DNA from: Pseudoroseicyclus tamaricis
GTDB lineage: Bacteria; Pseudomonadota; Alphaproteobacteria; Rhodobacterales; Rhodobacteraceae
Assembly: GCF_012070395.1 (NCBI RefSeq)
Contig: NZ_JAAFYS010000002.1
Span: forward strand, 1 to 64,000
Length of the DNA: 64,000 nucleotides
Reading direction: 5' to 3'
In this document: in pieces, positions 43,138 through 51,653 of the stretch
Numbering within the stretch: position 1 is the stretch's first letter
Layout of the letters: each line of letters opens with the position of its first letter
The notes under the pieces: model-generated
Databases searched by the model: none
Told to the model about the DNA's origin: nothing
The model's input: the letters and a program-made list of their open reading frames with translations, nothing else
Made by a program: the position numbers and the translations under genes

Positions 43138-43625
43138 TGGCCGATCAAGTCAACTCGCTCGAAGAGCTGGGCGACGTCGCCTCCGGCACCGAGACGGTTA
43201 CCGAGACGATGACGCCGCGCGAGCCCAAGCGCGACGAGTTCGGCCGCTCCTACGCGACCGGCAAGCGGAAGGACGCGGTTGCCCGCGTCTGGATCAAGCC
43301 GGGCTCCGGCAAGGTCACCGTCAACGGCAAGGAGATGGACAAGTACTTTGCCCGCCCCGTGCTGCAGATGATCCTGCGCCAGCCCTTCCAGGTCGCCGGC
43401 GTCACCGGTGAGTTCGATGTCTACGCCACCGTCACCGGCGGCGGCCTCTCCGGCCAGGCCGGTGCGGTGAAGCACGGCATCTCCAAGGCCCTGCAGCTTT
43501 ACGACCCGGCCCTGCGCCCGTCGCTGAAGGCCGCCGGTTTCCTCACCCGCGACAGCCGCGTGGTGGAGCGCAAGAAGTACGGCAAGGCGAAGGCCCGCCG
43601 GAGCTTCCAGTTCTCCAAGCGCTGA
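43137..43625 (+). CDS. rpsI: 30S ribosomal protein S9
   Basis: S9 lies at the head of the small subunit; its C-terminal arginine (SFQFSKR) reaches the P-site tRNA. The 162-residue protein has an acidic N-terminal extension of about 30 residues compared with E. coli, usual for this class. The core [30 protein letters not shown] and [17 protein letters not shown] follow. It pairs with rplM in a conserved two-gene operon ended by a terminator. Confidence 0.98.
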   Translation: MADQVNSLEELGDVASGTETVTETMTPREPKRDEFGRSYATGKRKDAVARVWIKPGSGKVTVNGKEMDKYFARPVLQMILRQPFQVAGVTGEFDVYATVTGGGLSGQAGAVKHGISKALQLYDPALRPSLKAAGFLTRDSRVVERKKYGKAKARRSFQFSKR

Positions 43626-43650
43626 TCGCGCTCCGATACGGAAACGAAGA

Positions 43651-43677
43651 AAGGGCGGCCCTCGGGGCCGCCCTTTT
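43651..43677 (+). terminator. Rho-independent terminator of rplM-rpsI
   Basis: AAGGGCGGCC-CTCG-GGGCCGCCC followed by TTTT lies 26 bp after the rpsI stop. It is a textbook intrinsic terminator. The A-run on the other side may also let it end the opposing transcript that arrives from 43713. Confidence 0.92.
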
Positions 43678-43712
43678 GCTATCCGGGGTGTGGCTTCGCT
43701 CGCGCCTCCCGG

Positions 43713-44996
43713 TCAGACCACCCGCTGCAGGCCCTGCAGCGCCGCGAGCGCGGAGTTGAGCGCGAAGTACTCCGTGGCCGTCGTGTTCAGCGCGTTGGTG
43801 AAGGCCGTCAGCCGGGGAGAGACCGGGATGGCGTAGTCGCCGTCGCCGCCGATGCGGTCGATCAGGTTGCCGGCATCGGGCAGGCGGGCGTTGCTCGTCG
43901 CGCAGGAGGCGGCCGTGGTGCGGTAGAGCAGGGCGAAGGGGCCGAAGGTCTCCCCCGTCGCCGTGCCGATTGGCGGGGTGACCACGCGGGCGTCGGAGAG
44001 CATCGCCGCCTCGCTCTGCTGGATGCCGGAGGAGATGAGCCGCCGGCGGATGACGAAGCCGTCGTAGCCCGCCGCCACCCCGTAGCCCACCGCGAGGTAC
44101 TTGTGCTCGCCGCCCGACACGGGCTCCGGCGCGCGCAGGATGGCGGCGATGCCGTCCATGTCCTCCACCCGCGGAGCGAAGGCGTTGCCGTAGAAGCGCA
44201 CGCAGCCGGCGAGGACGAAGGGGCTCCCCCCGCTCTGCAGCACGCTGGTGGCGCCGGGGCGCAGCGGGGTGAGTGAGGGGTTGCCGAGCACGTCGCGCGC
44301 CGCGGCCATGGCGATCTCGTAGCCATGGGCGGCCGTGAGCGCGGCGCGGAAGTCGGCCATCGTCGCCGCCTCCGGCAGGGGCGTGCCGGGGGAGAGGAGG
44401 AAGTCGCGGCTCAGTCGCTCCTCCGCCCGGGCGAAATCCTCCACCCAGTCGGCATAGGTGCGGCTGGCGAACCAGTTTCTCACCAGCGTGCGCACGGCGG
44501 CGGGGCCGCGCAGCTGCTGGTCCCCCGCCTGCAGCATCAGCGCGGCGGAGGTGGTGGCGGCGAGGCTCGCCAGCGCCATCGTGTCTGCGGCCGGCGGATA
44601 GGCGGAGATCTCGCCCGTCACCTCGGTGAGCGTCGTGTCGAGGCCGGCGATCAGCTCCGGCGGACAGTCCGGCCGGCAGAGATCGATCTGGAAGGAGAGG
44701 CCGATGAGCCGGCGCTGGTAGGCGCGGATATCGGCGCCGTCGAGCTGGGCGCGCAGCGTCTGGGAGATGGTCTGGCCCGGCGCCAGCTCCAGATACTCCG
44801 TCAGCCGCGTGTCGAGATCGGCGATGGCGGCGGAGAGCTCCTCCTGCCGCCGGGTGCTGTCATCGCCATAGACGAGCCGGTCGAGCGTCTCGATGGAATC
44901 GAGCGTGAACTTCAGCGCCCCGAGGGCGGCGCCTTGGGCGGAGGCGCCGAGAGGAGCGAGCGCGAGGGCGGCGGTGAGGAGGAATCGGCGGAGCAT
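43713..44996 (-). CDS. Secreted protein of unknown function
   Basis: The 427-residue precursor has a clear Sec signal (LLTAALALAPLGASAQG) with cleavage near residue 21. The mature part begins with helical, charged sequence (FTLDSIETLDRLVYGDDSTRRQEELSAAIADLDTRL) that may form a coiled coil. It continues as a mixed domain with two cysteine pairs (CRPDC; later single cysteines in AGCVRF and AASCATS). I do not recognise a family. The ATG at 44996 fits the signal peptide; the open frame runs 68 codons further upstream without sense. It is convergent with rpsI. Confidence 0.7.
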   Translation of the reverse strand: MLRRFLLTAALALAPLGASAQGAALGALKFTLDSIETLDRLVYGDDSTRRQEELSAAIADLDTRLTEYLELAPGQTISQTLRAQLDGADIRAYQRRLIGLSFQIDLCRPDCPPELIAGLDTTLTEVTGEISAYPPAADTMALASLAATTSAALMLQAGDQQLRGPAAVRTLVRNWFASRTYADWVEDFARAEERLSRDFLLSPGTPLPEAATMADFRAALTAAHGYEIAMAAARDVLGNPSLTPLRPGATSVLQSGGSPFVLAGCVRFYGNAFAPRVEDMDGIAAILRAPEPVSGGEHKYLAVGYGVAAGYDGFVIRRRLISSGIQQSEAAMLSDARVVTPPIGTATGETFGPFALLYRTTAASCATSNARLPDAGNLIDRIGGDGDYAIPVSPRLTAFTNALNTTATEYFALNSALAALQGLQRVV

Positions 44997-45160
44997 CGGG
45001 AAGTCCCCCAGGGCGGCTGCGGATGGGGCAGGCAAAGCCGAAGGGGCAGGGCGGGTCAAGCCGCGCTGCGACGCTTGTGATCGACGGCGGGGTTGGGTGG
45101 TGGGATGCCGGCGCCCGTTCCGGGCGCAGAGGGCGGCACGATCCGGCTGCCCTGACTTCC

Positions 45161-46252
45161 TCACGCCGCCGGCAGCACCACCAGTGCCTGCTCGTCCCAC
45201 GTCACCCGGCAGGGGGTGCCCACGTCGAGCACGGGGCGGCCGATGAGGTTCTTCATCGAGATGCGAACAGGCTCGGGCACACCGTCGAGGCGGACGTCGT
45301 AATAGGTCATGTCGCCGTAATAGACGACCTCGTCGACCATGCCCGGCGCCACGCGGCCCCTGTCCGGCTCACCGTCGAAGAGGAGGGAGAGCGTCTCGGG
45401 CCGGATGCCGATGCGGGCCGGGCCGGTGAAGGAGCCGGAGGTGAGCTGCTCGGCCGCCACCTCGGCGCGGCCAAGGCCGGGCATCTCCACCGTGGTGCCG
45501 GAGACGGAGCCGGGCAGGAAGTTCATCATGCCGATGAACTCCGCCACGCGGGCGGAGTTGGGGCGGCGGTAGAGCGATTCCGGATCGCCCAGCTGGCCTA
45601 TCTCGCCTTCGAACATCACCGCGATGCGGTCGGACATGACCAGCGCCTCCTCCTGGTCATGCGTGACGAGGATGAAGGTGATGCCGACCTCGCGCTGGAG
45701 CTTCATCAGCTCCACCTGCATCTGCTCGCGCATCTTCTTGTCGAGCGCCGAGAGCGGCTCGTCCAGCAGCAGCACCTTGGGCTTGAGGATCAGCGCCCGG
45801 GCCAGCGCCACCCGCTGCCGCTGCCCGCCGGAGAGCGCGTGCGAGGGCCGGGCGCCGTAGCCGGCCAGCCCCACCATCTCAAGCGCCTCGCCGACGGCAC
45901 GCGCCTTCTCCTCCTTGGACCGCTTGTCTCGGCGGAGGCCAAAGCCCACGTTCTCCGCCACGCTGAGATGCGGGAAGATGGCGTAGCTCTGGAAGACCAT
46001 GTTGGTCGGCCGGTGGTTGGGCGCGACGCCGGCCACGTTGCGCCCGTCGAGATACATCACCCCGTCCGAGATCGGCTCGAAGCCGGCGATGGTGCGCAGC
46101 AGCGTGGTCTTGCCGCAGCCCGACGGCCCAAGCAGCGAGAAGAACTCGCCGGAGCGGATCTTCAGGTCGATCCCGCGCAGCGCGTGGTAATCGCCGTACC
46201 ACTTGTGCACGGCGCGCAGCTCGATCAGCGCGGAGCGGTCGTCGGCGGTCAA
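45161..46252 (-). CDS. potA: Spermidine/putrescine-type ABC transporter ATPase (TTG start)
   Basis: The 363-residue ATPase has Walker A GPSGCGKTT, signature LSGGQRQR, Walker B LLLDEPLSALD, the switch histidine in LVTHDQEEAL, and a C-terminal TOBE domain (about 285-360), all as in PotA. I start it at the TTG at 46252: GGAGG lies six bases upstream, the stop TGA of the upstream permease gene overlaps it (TTGA), and the protein then begins just before the family core. The substrate may be a polyamine or a related compound. A weak hairpin at 45111-45127 lies downstream. Confidence 0.9.
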   Translation of the reverse strand: MTADDRSALIELRAVHKWYGDYHALRGIDLKIRSGEFFSLLGPSGCGKTTLLRTIAGFEPISDGVMYLDGRNVAGVAPNHRPTNMVFQSYAIFPHLSVAENVGFGLRRDKRSKEEKARAVGEALEMVGLAGYGARPSHALSGGQRQRVALARALILKPKVLLLDEPLSALDKKMREQMQVELMKLQREVGITFILVTHDQEEALVMSDRIAVMFEGEIGQLGDPESLYRRPNSARVAEFIGMMNFLPGSVSGTTVEMPGLGRAEVAAEQLTSGSFTGPARIGIRPETLSLLFDGEPDRGRVAPGMVDEVVYYGDMTYYDVRLDGVPEPVRISMKNLIGRPVLDVGTPCRVTWDEQALVVLPAA

Positions 46253-47049
46253 ATGAAGCCTCCCGGGTCTTCGACACCGGCGCGGCGCAGGCCCCGGCGA
46301 CGGAAATATTCGGCCATCGACAGAAGGACGATGGAGAGCGTGACGAGGATGGTGCCGAGCGCCATCACCACCGGCAGCTTGGCCGGAAAGCGCAGCAGGC
46401 CCCAGATATAGACCGGCATCGTCGGGTTCGCGCCGGTGAGGAAGAAGGCGATGATGAACTCGTCGAGGCTGATGGTGAAGGCGATGAGCATCGACGAGAT
46501 GATGCCCGGCATCACCAGCGGCAGGATCACCAGGCGGAAGGCGCTCCACCGGTTCTCGCCCAGATCCATCGCCGCCTCTTCCATCGCCGGATCGAGGCTC
46601 TGGAAGGCGCCGTTGAGAATGGCGACGGAGAAGGGCGTGCTCATCAGCGTATGCGCGGCGATCACCGTCCAGTTGCTGAGGTCCATGTCGAGCACCTGGC
46701 GCAGCATGACGAGCAGCGACACGGCAACGATGATCTCCGGCAGCACCAGCGGCAGCATGATGAAGCCGATGATGCCGCCCTTGCCGGGGAAGTTTGCCAT
46801 GGCGCCGGCGCGGGCGGTCAGCATGCCGAGCAGGGTGGAGAAGATCGCCGTCAGCACCGCGATGAAGATCGAGTTGCCGACGGCATCATGCAGCGCGGTC
46901 GTCGTCCACAGCTCTTCGAACCATTGCGTGGTGAAGCCCTGCAAAGGGAAGGCGATGATCGTGCCGTCGTTGAAGGCGAAGATCGGCAGAAGCACGATCG
47001 GCGCGTAGAGGAAGATCAGGTAGAGGATGGCATAGGTGCGCAGCGCCAT
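46249..47049 (-). CDS. potC: Polyamine-type ABC transporter permease (PotC-like)
   Basis: The 266-residue inner-membrane permease has six helices. It has the PotC-type start (YLIFLYAPIVLLPIFAFNDGTI) and the coupling motif EEAAMDLGENRWSAFRLVILPLVMPGI. It follows the PotB-like gene by three bases and overlaps the ATPase gene start by four, so all three are translated as a unit. Confidence 0.9.
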   Translation of the reverse strand: MALRTYAILYLIFLYAPIVLLPIFAFNDGTIIAFPLQGFTTQWFEELWTTTALHDAVGNSIFIAVLTAIFSTLLGMLTARAGAMANFPGKGGIIGFIMLPLVLPEIIVAVSLLVMLRQVLDMDLSNWTVIAAHTLMSTPFSVAILNGAFQSLDPAMEEAAMDLGENRWSAFRLVILPLVMPGIISSMLIAFTISLDEFIIAFFLTGANPTMPVYIWGLLRFPAKLPVVMALGTILVTLSIVLLSMAEYFRRRGLRRAGVEDPGGFI

Positions 47050-47052
47050 GGA

Positions 47053-47919
47053 TCAGACCCTCAGCCAGCGACGATTGAGGAAGATCAGCAGCAGCGAGAT
47101 CAGCGTGACGCAAAGCATCGCGATGATCGCCAGTGCCGCCCCGAGCGGCGCGTTGTTGAGCTGCAGAAACTGCGTCTGGATCATGTTGGCGATGAGCTTG
47201 CCGCCCGATCCGCCCATGAGTTCCGGCGTCACGTAATCGCCGATGGTGGGGATGAAGACAATCAGGATCGCCGCCATCAGCCCCGGCATGGAGAGCGGCA
47301 GCGTCACCCTCAGGAAGGTCGTCACCCGGTTCTCGCCGAGGTCCTGCGCGGCTTCGAGCAGCGAGCGGTCGATCTTCTCCAGCGCCACGAAGATGGGCAG
47401 GATCGCGAAGGGCGCGAAGGCATGGGCCAGCGTGATGATGACGGAATTGACCGAGTAGAGGATGAAGGTCAGCGGCTCGTCGATCAGGCCGATCTGCAGG
47501 AGGCCGGAGTTGATGACGCCGTTGTAGCCAAGGATCACCTTCCACAGGAAGACGCGCACGAGGTAGCTCGTCCAGAACGGGATGGTGATGAGGAAGAGCC
47601 AGAGCGACTTGCGGTTGTTCGGCACCCGGAAGGAGATGAAATAGGCAATCGGGTAGGCGAGGATCACGGTGATCACCGTGACGATGGCCGAGACCTTCAG
47701 CGACCGCCCGAGGAGGACCTGGTAGACCTCGCCGTCGAGGAAGGCGCGGTAATTCTCCAGCGTGAAGGTCGGCACGACATCGTAGCCGTCCTTCTGCCAG
47801 AAGGAGAACAGGATGATCGCCCCCAGCGGCAGCGCGAGGAGGAGCAGCGCATAGATGAACGGGGGCGTGACGAGGGCGACGGTGCGCCCGCGCTCGGTGG
47901 AGAAGAGTCCGCCGGCCAT
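47053..47919 (-). CDS. potB: Polyamine-type ABC transporter permease (PotB-like)
   Basis: The 288-residue inner-membrane permease has six helices and the coupling loop EAAQDLGENRVTTFLRVTLPLSMPGL. It is the first gene of the three-gene unit. Normally a PotD-type binding-protein gene precedes or follows such genes; here the upstream neighbour is a 275-bp spacer with palindromes and then tetR, and the downstream neighbour is an unrelated secreted protein. The binding protein must be encoded elsewhere or was lost. Confidence 0.9.
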   Translation of the reverse strand: MAGGLFSTERGRTVALVTPPFIYALLLLALPLGAIILFSFWQKDGYDVVPTFTLENYRAFLDGEVYQVLLGRSLKVSAIVTVITVILAYPIAYFISFRVPNNRKSLWLFLITIPFWTSYLVRVFLWKVILGYNGVINSGLLQIGLIDEPLTFILYSVNSVIITLAHAFAPFAILPIFVALEKIDRSLLEAAQDLGENRVTTFLRVTLPLSMPGLMAAILIVFIPTIGDYVTPELMGGSGGKLIANMIQTQFLQLNNAPLGAALAIIAMLCVTLISLLLIFLNRRWLRV

Positions 47920-48067
47920 GTCTCTGGAGGGCCCCCTTGATTTGCCGCGACCCCAACGGTTTGCGATGCCGCCGGAAAGATCAATGGGGAATGTTGCGCA
48001 AGCTGCCGGGGAAAGGGGCAGGTGCCGCGAAACCGGGCAGAGCGGCGCGAGGCGGGGTGCCGGGGAG

Positions 48068-48192
48068 ACGGAAATCGCGCGATTTCCGTTCCGAATTCCG
48101 CGCGGAATTCGGGGGCCCCGGGGCCGACGCTCCGCCCCCCGGGCGCGGAAACCATATGGTTTCCGCCGTCGATTTCCATATGGAAATCGACG
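48068..48192. repeat. Array of four long perfect palindromes
   Basis: Perfect palindromes lie at 48068-48089 (22 bp, core GGAAATCG-CG-CGATTTCC), 48091-48112 (22 bp, arms CGAATTCC and GGAATTCG around GCGC), 48145-48166 (22 bp, GGAAACC-ATAT-GGTTTCC) and 48167-48192 (26 bp, CGATTTCC-ATAT-GGAAATCG). A 12-bp palindrome at 48114-48125 (GGCCCCGGGGCC) fills the gap. The fourth is the first with its halves exchanged, so one set of half-sites is reused. The array starts three bases after the tetR stop codon and lies upstream of potB. It could be stacked operators, a recombination or processing site, or a REP-like element. Confidence 0.85.
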
Positions 48193-48194
48193 CC

Positions 48195-48812
48195 TTACTT
48201 GTCCGGCGGGATCAGCCCCAGGCCGCGCAGGTAGACGCCGATGCCGCTCTCCAGCAGGTCCTCCGGCGGGAAGGGGGACTTGGTGCCGGGCGAGCCCCGC
48301 GCGAAGAGTTCCACCACGCCGTGGGACATCGCCCAGATATGGGCGGAGAACATCTGCGGCGGCGGGCGGCGCCCCTCCGGGATGTGCTCGGAGAGCTTGA
48401 CCGCCGCCTTCTGCAACACGCCCAGCGCCTTGTCGGCGGCGGCGGCGAGGTCCGGGTTGCGCTGGATCGAGACGCCGCTCTCGAACATCGCCACGTAATG
48501 GCCGGGGTAGCGGCGGGCGAAGGCGAGGTAGGCGCGGCCCACCTTCTCGAAGGCGGCGAGGGCAGAGGGTTTGCCGCCGTCATAGGCGTAATCCATCAGG
48601 TCGCCGAAGATCTCGTAGCCCTGCCGGGCTGCCTCGGCGATCAGGTCCTCCCGTCCCTCGAAATGGCGGTAGACGGCCGCCGGCGTCACGCCGGCCTCGC
48701 GCGCCGCCTCGGAGAGGGTGAAGCCCGTCGGCCCCTTCTCCTCGATCAGCTTCAGCACCGCTTCGACCAGCGCCTCGCGCAGGTTGCCGTGATGGTAGCC
48801 GCGTTTCGCCAT
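48195..48812 (-). CDS. TetR-family transcriptional regulator
   Basis: The 205-residue regulator has an N-terminal helix-turn-helix at about 27-50 (GFTLSEAAREAGVTPAAVYRHFEGREDLI) and a helical ligand domain of the WHG/TetR_C_33 kind (YRHF...YPGHYVAMFES). Its start abuts the ppk2 stop, so it is translated with ppk2. The targets are unknown. The palindromes directly downstream are candidates for its operators, since TetR proteins bind palindromes of 15-30 bp. Confidence 0.88.
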   Translation of the reverse strand: MAKRGYHHGNLREALVEAVLKLIEEKGPTGFTLSEAAREAGVTPAAVYRHFEGREDLIAEAARQGYEIFGDLMDYAYDGGKPSALAAFEKVGRAYLAFARRYPGHYVAMFESGVSIQRNPDLAAAADKALGVLQKAAVKLSEHIPEGRRPPPQMFSAHIWAMSHGVVELFARGSPGTKSPFPPEDLLESGIGVYLRGLGLIPPDK

Positions 48813-49685
48813 TCAGGCGCGCGTCCATAATTCCGGGCCGCCGGCGATGCATTCGTCCACGGCGCCGATCTCATCTTCGTCCTTGCCGTCATAATCGATC
48901 CCGTGCAGCACGGTGCGGATCAGGTTGATCCGGGCGCGGCGTTTGTCGTCCGCGCGCACGATCGTCCAGGGGGCATAGGTGGTGTGGGTGACGAAGAGTG
49001 TCTCCTCGATCGCCTCGGAGTAGCCATCCCAGCGCTTGAGGCCCTCCACGTCGATCCAGGAGAGCTTCCATTGCTTCAGCGCCTCCGTCTCCCTGTCGAG
49101 GAAACGGTCGAGCTGGGTGGCGCGGCCGACGTTCAGCCAGAACTTGTAGAGCGTGATGCCCTCGTCGACGAGCAGCTTCTCGAAGGGGCCGACCTGCTCG
49201 AACCAGCGGGCGCGCTCGTCCTCGGTGCAGAAGTCGAAGACCTTCTCCACCACGCCGCGATTGTACCAAGAGCGGTCGAAGAGCACGATCTCCCCCGCCG
49301 CCGGCAGATGCGCGACGTAGCGCTGGAAGTACCATTGCGTCGCCTCCTGCTCCGTCGGCTTGGGCAGGGCGACGACGCGGGCGCCGCGGGGGTTGAGGTT
49401 CTCGGTGAAGGCCTTGATGGAGCCGCCCTTGCCGGCGGCGTCCCGCCCTTCGAAGACGATGGCCACCCGGTCGCCCCGTGCCTTGACGGAGGCCTGCAGG
49501 CGGACGAGCTGGCGCTGCAGCCGCTTCATCTTCTTCTTGTACTTCTTCTTGGAGAGACGTTCGTCGTAGGGCCAGTCGGGATTGGTGACGTCGTCCTTGT
49601 CCGCGTCTTTCAGCGTGTCGCGCACCTGCTGAGGCGCATCCGTCTTCAGGTAGTCGCTGATGGCGCCGTCGAAGGGGAGGGGCAT
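48813..49685 (-). CDS. ppk2: Polyphosphate kinase 2
   Basis: PPK2 moves phosphate between polyphosphate and nucleotides, often making GTP or ATP from polyphosphate. The 290-residue single-domain protein has Walker A FEGRDAAGKGG, the lid region NLNPRGARVVALPKPTEQEATQWYFQRY, Walker B IVLFDRSWYNRGVVE, and the C-terminal YAPWTIVRADDKRRARINLIR. This matches class I PPK2 enzymes. The ATG at 49685 is preferred to one five codons earlier. Polyphosphate metabolism links it to starvation and stress. Confidence 0.93.
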   Translation of the reverse strand: MPLPFDGAISDYLKTDAPQQVRDTLKDADKDDVTNPDWPYDERLSKKKYKKKMKRLQRQLVRLQASVKARGDRVAIVFEGRDAAGKGGSIKAFTENLNPRGARVVALPKPTEQEATQWYFQRYVAHLPAAGEIVLFDRSWYNRGVVEKVFDFCTEDERARWFEQVGPFEKLLVDEGITLYKFWLNVGRATQLDRFLDRETEALKQWKLSWIDVEGLKRWDGYSEAIEETLFVTHTTYAPWTIVRADDKRRARINLIRTVLHGIDYDGKDEDEIGAVDECIAGGPELWTRA

Positions 49686-49749
49686 GGTCCGTCGTTCCAA
49701 TCGTTTGCGCCCCTTCGGGGGTAGGGGGGAATATGGGCCGCGCGCCCCT

Positions 49750-50679
49750 TCAGATCAATCCGGCCCGCGCCGCGGCCCGGTCGATGGCGGCGACCGTGGC
49801 CTCCGGGTCGGCATGGTGGGGCATGTGGCCGACGCCCTCAAGCACGGTGAGATTTGCATCGGGGAGGAGGCGCAGCATCCCCCGGGCGTGGATGTCGAGA
49901 TCGACCGTCCGATCGGCGGTGCCGTGGATGATCTCCACCGGCATCCGCATCTGCCCGTAGCGCGCCGACTGCTCCGCGAGATCCTCCCGCAGCGCCAGCA
50001 CCTGCCGGCCATTGGCGGCGAGGGAGGCGCGGCGGAGGGTGAGGGCGGCGCCGACGTGATCGACATAGCCCGGCGGGGCGGGCTGGGGCGCGAAGATGCC
50101 CTCCAGCGAGGCGGCGATCTGCCGCTTGCCGGCGAAGGCGCTGATCAGGGGCGCGGTCGTCCAGCGCGCCCACCAGCTGCCGGTGGCGTGGTAGAAGGCG
50201 GCGTAGGGGCCCTCCCACGGCATCGTCGCCCCGGCGAGGGTGACGATGGCCGCCGCCCGCTCCGGCGCCACCTGGCCCCAGGCCATGGCGACGGCGCCGC
50301 CGTAGGAATGGCCGACGATCACCGCCGGGCCCAGACCCATCGCCTCGGCCGCCGCCTCCAGCTGGCGGGCCTGCTCGGTGGGGCTGGGGGTGCCGGGCAG
50401 CGCCTCGGAATGGCCGAGGCCCGGCCGGTCGAAGGCGACGACGTGGTAGCGGCCCTCCAGCCGGCCCGCGAGATCGAAGGTGAAATCGCGCAGGTTCCCG
50501 CCCGCGCCGTGGACAAGGATGACCGTCGGCCCGCTCCCCGCCTCCACCGCGTGGACCTGCCGGCCGGCGACCTCGATCAGCCGCCCCTCGGGCGGAAAGG
50601 CCGCCTCCGCCCGCGCCCGCTGCTGGCGGACGGCCAGCGTGAGGGCGAGAGCCACGATCAGAACAACGAGCAACCCCAT
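49750..50679 (-). CDS. Alpha/beta-fold hydrolase, membrane-anchored
   Basis: The 309-residue protein begins with one hydrophobic helix (MGLLVVLIVALALTLAV) that should anchor it in the inner membrane, with the enzyme outside. The fold shows HGAGGNLRDF for the oxyanion hole, the nucleophile elbow GHSYGGA (serine in G-x-S-x-G), the acid in IIHGTADRTVDLD, and the catalytic histidine in EGVGHMPHH. The substrate is unknown. The start at 50679 has GGAGG upstream. metA follows upstream in the same direction 23 bp away, so they may share a transcript. Confidence 0.85.
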   Translation of the reverse strand: MGLLVVLIVALALTLAVRQQRARAEAAFPPEGRLIEVAGRQVHAVEAGSGPTVILVHGAGGNLRDFTFDLAGRLEGRYHVVAFDRPGLGHSEALPGTPSPTEQARQLEAAAEAMGLGPAVIVGHSYGGAVAMAWGQVAPERAAAIVTLAGATMPWEGPYAAFYHATGSWWARWTTAPLISAFAGKRQIAASLEGIFAPQPAPPGYVDHVGAALTLRRASLAANGRQVLALREDLAEQSARYGQMRMPVEIIHGTADRTVDLDIHARGMLRLLPDANLTVLEGVGHMPHHADPEATVAAIDRAAARAGLI

Positions 50680-50702
50680 GGACAGCCTCCGAAAACCTCG
50701 GC

Positions 50703-51626
50703 TCACCGGCCGATCTCGGCCATGTCGTAGGGGGTGGTCTGATATATTTCGTTGATCCAGTTGCCGTAGAGCAGGTGCGCGTGGCTGCGCCAGCGGTTGA
50801 TCGGCGTCTTCGACGGATCGTCGTTCGGATAGTAGTTCCGCGGCACCTCGATGGGCACGCCCGCCTCGACGTCGCGGTCGTACTCCTCCTTCAGCGTGTG
50901 GCTGTCGTATTCGAGGTGGTTGATGATGTAGAGCGCCCGGTGCCCCGGATCGTGGACGAGGCAGGGCCCCGTCTCCTCGGCCATCATCAGCGTCTGCAGC
51001 CCCTCGGCCTTGTCGATGTCCTCCTGCCGCATCTCCGTCCACCGGCTGACGGGCATGGTGCAATCGTCGGAGAAGCCGCGCAGGAAGGGCGAGGCGGGGG
51101 CGAGGTTGCGATGGCGGAAGCAACCGAAGGCCTTCTGCGGCAGGATGTGCTTGGGCACCCGGTGGAAGTGCCAGGCCATTGCCATGCCGCCCCAGCAGAT
51201 GCCGAAGGTGGAGTGCACGTGCGTCTGCGTCCAGTCCATCACCCGGGTCAGCTCGTCCCAATAGGTGACCTCGTCGAAAGGCAGGTGCTCGATAGGCGCG
51301 CCGGTGATGAGGAAGCCGTCGAACTTCTCTCCCGAGGCCTCGACCTCCGCGAATGGCCGGTAGAAGGCCTCCATGTGCTCGGCGGCGGTGTTCTTGGTCT
51401 GGTGCTCGCTCATGCGGATGAGGCTGAGCTCGATCTGCAGGGGCGTGGCGCCGATCAGCCGGGCGAGTTGCGTCTCCGTCTGGATCTTCTTCGGCATGAG
51501 GTTGAGCAGGCCGAAGCGCAGAGGGCGAATATCCTGCCGGGCGGCGCGCAAGTCACCCATGACCATGACGCCTTCCGTCTCGAGGACGTTGTAGGCGGGC
51601 AGGGTCTCGGGCAGCTTGATCGGCAT
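50703..51626 (-). CDS. metA: Homoserine O-acetyltransferase (MetA family)
   Basis: MetA activates homoserine for methionine synthesis. The 307-residue protein has the catalytic cysteine C144 in [11 protein letters not shown] and the histidine-glutamate part [13 protein letters not shown]. The loop TGAPIE has glutamate (E113) where succinyl-specific E. coli MetA has glycine; published work on this family ties glutamate here to acetyl-CoA use. I therefore call it an acetyltransferase despite the MetA fold. It has AAGGAG before the ATG, and only 27 bp separate it from the upstream gene, leaving no room for the SAM-II riboswitch often found before alphaproteobacterial metA. Confidence 0.93.
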   Translation of the reverse strand: MPIKLPETLPAYNVLETEGVMVMGDLRAARQDIRPLRFGLLNLMPKKIQTETQLARLIGATPLQIELSLIRMSEHQTKNTAAEHMEAFYRPFAEVEASGEKFDGFLITGAPIEHLPFDEVTYWDELTRVMDWTQTHVHSTFGICWGGMAMAWHFHRVPKHILPQKAFGCFRHRNLAPASPFLRGFSDDCTMPVSRWTEMRQEDIDKAEGLQTLMMAEETGPCLVHDPGHRALYIINHLEYDSHTLKEEYDRDVEAGVPIEVPRNYYPNDDPSKTPINRWRSHAHLLYGNWINEIYQTTPYDMAEIGR

Positions 51627-51653
51627 CTGGCCTCTCCTTTCGAGGAAGGGCGC

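Noticed and set aside
51627-51653. SAM-II riboswitch before metA
   Set aside because: Only 27 bp separate metA from the upstream gene, too short for the aptamer.
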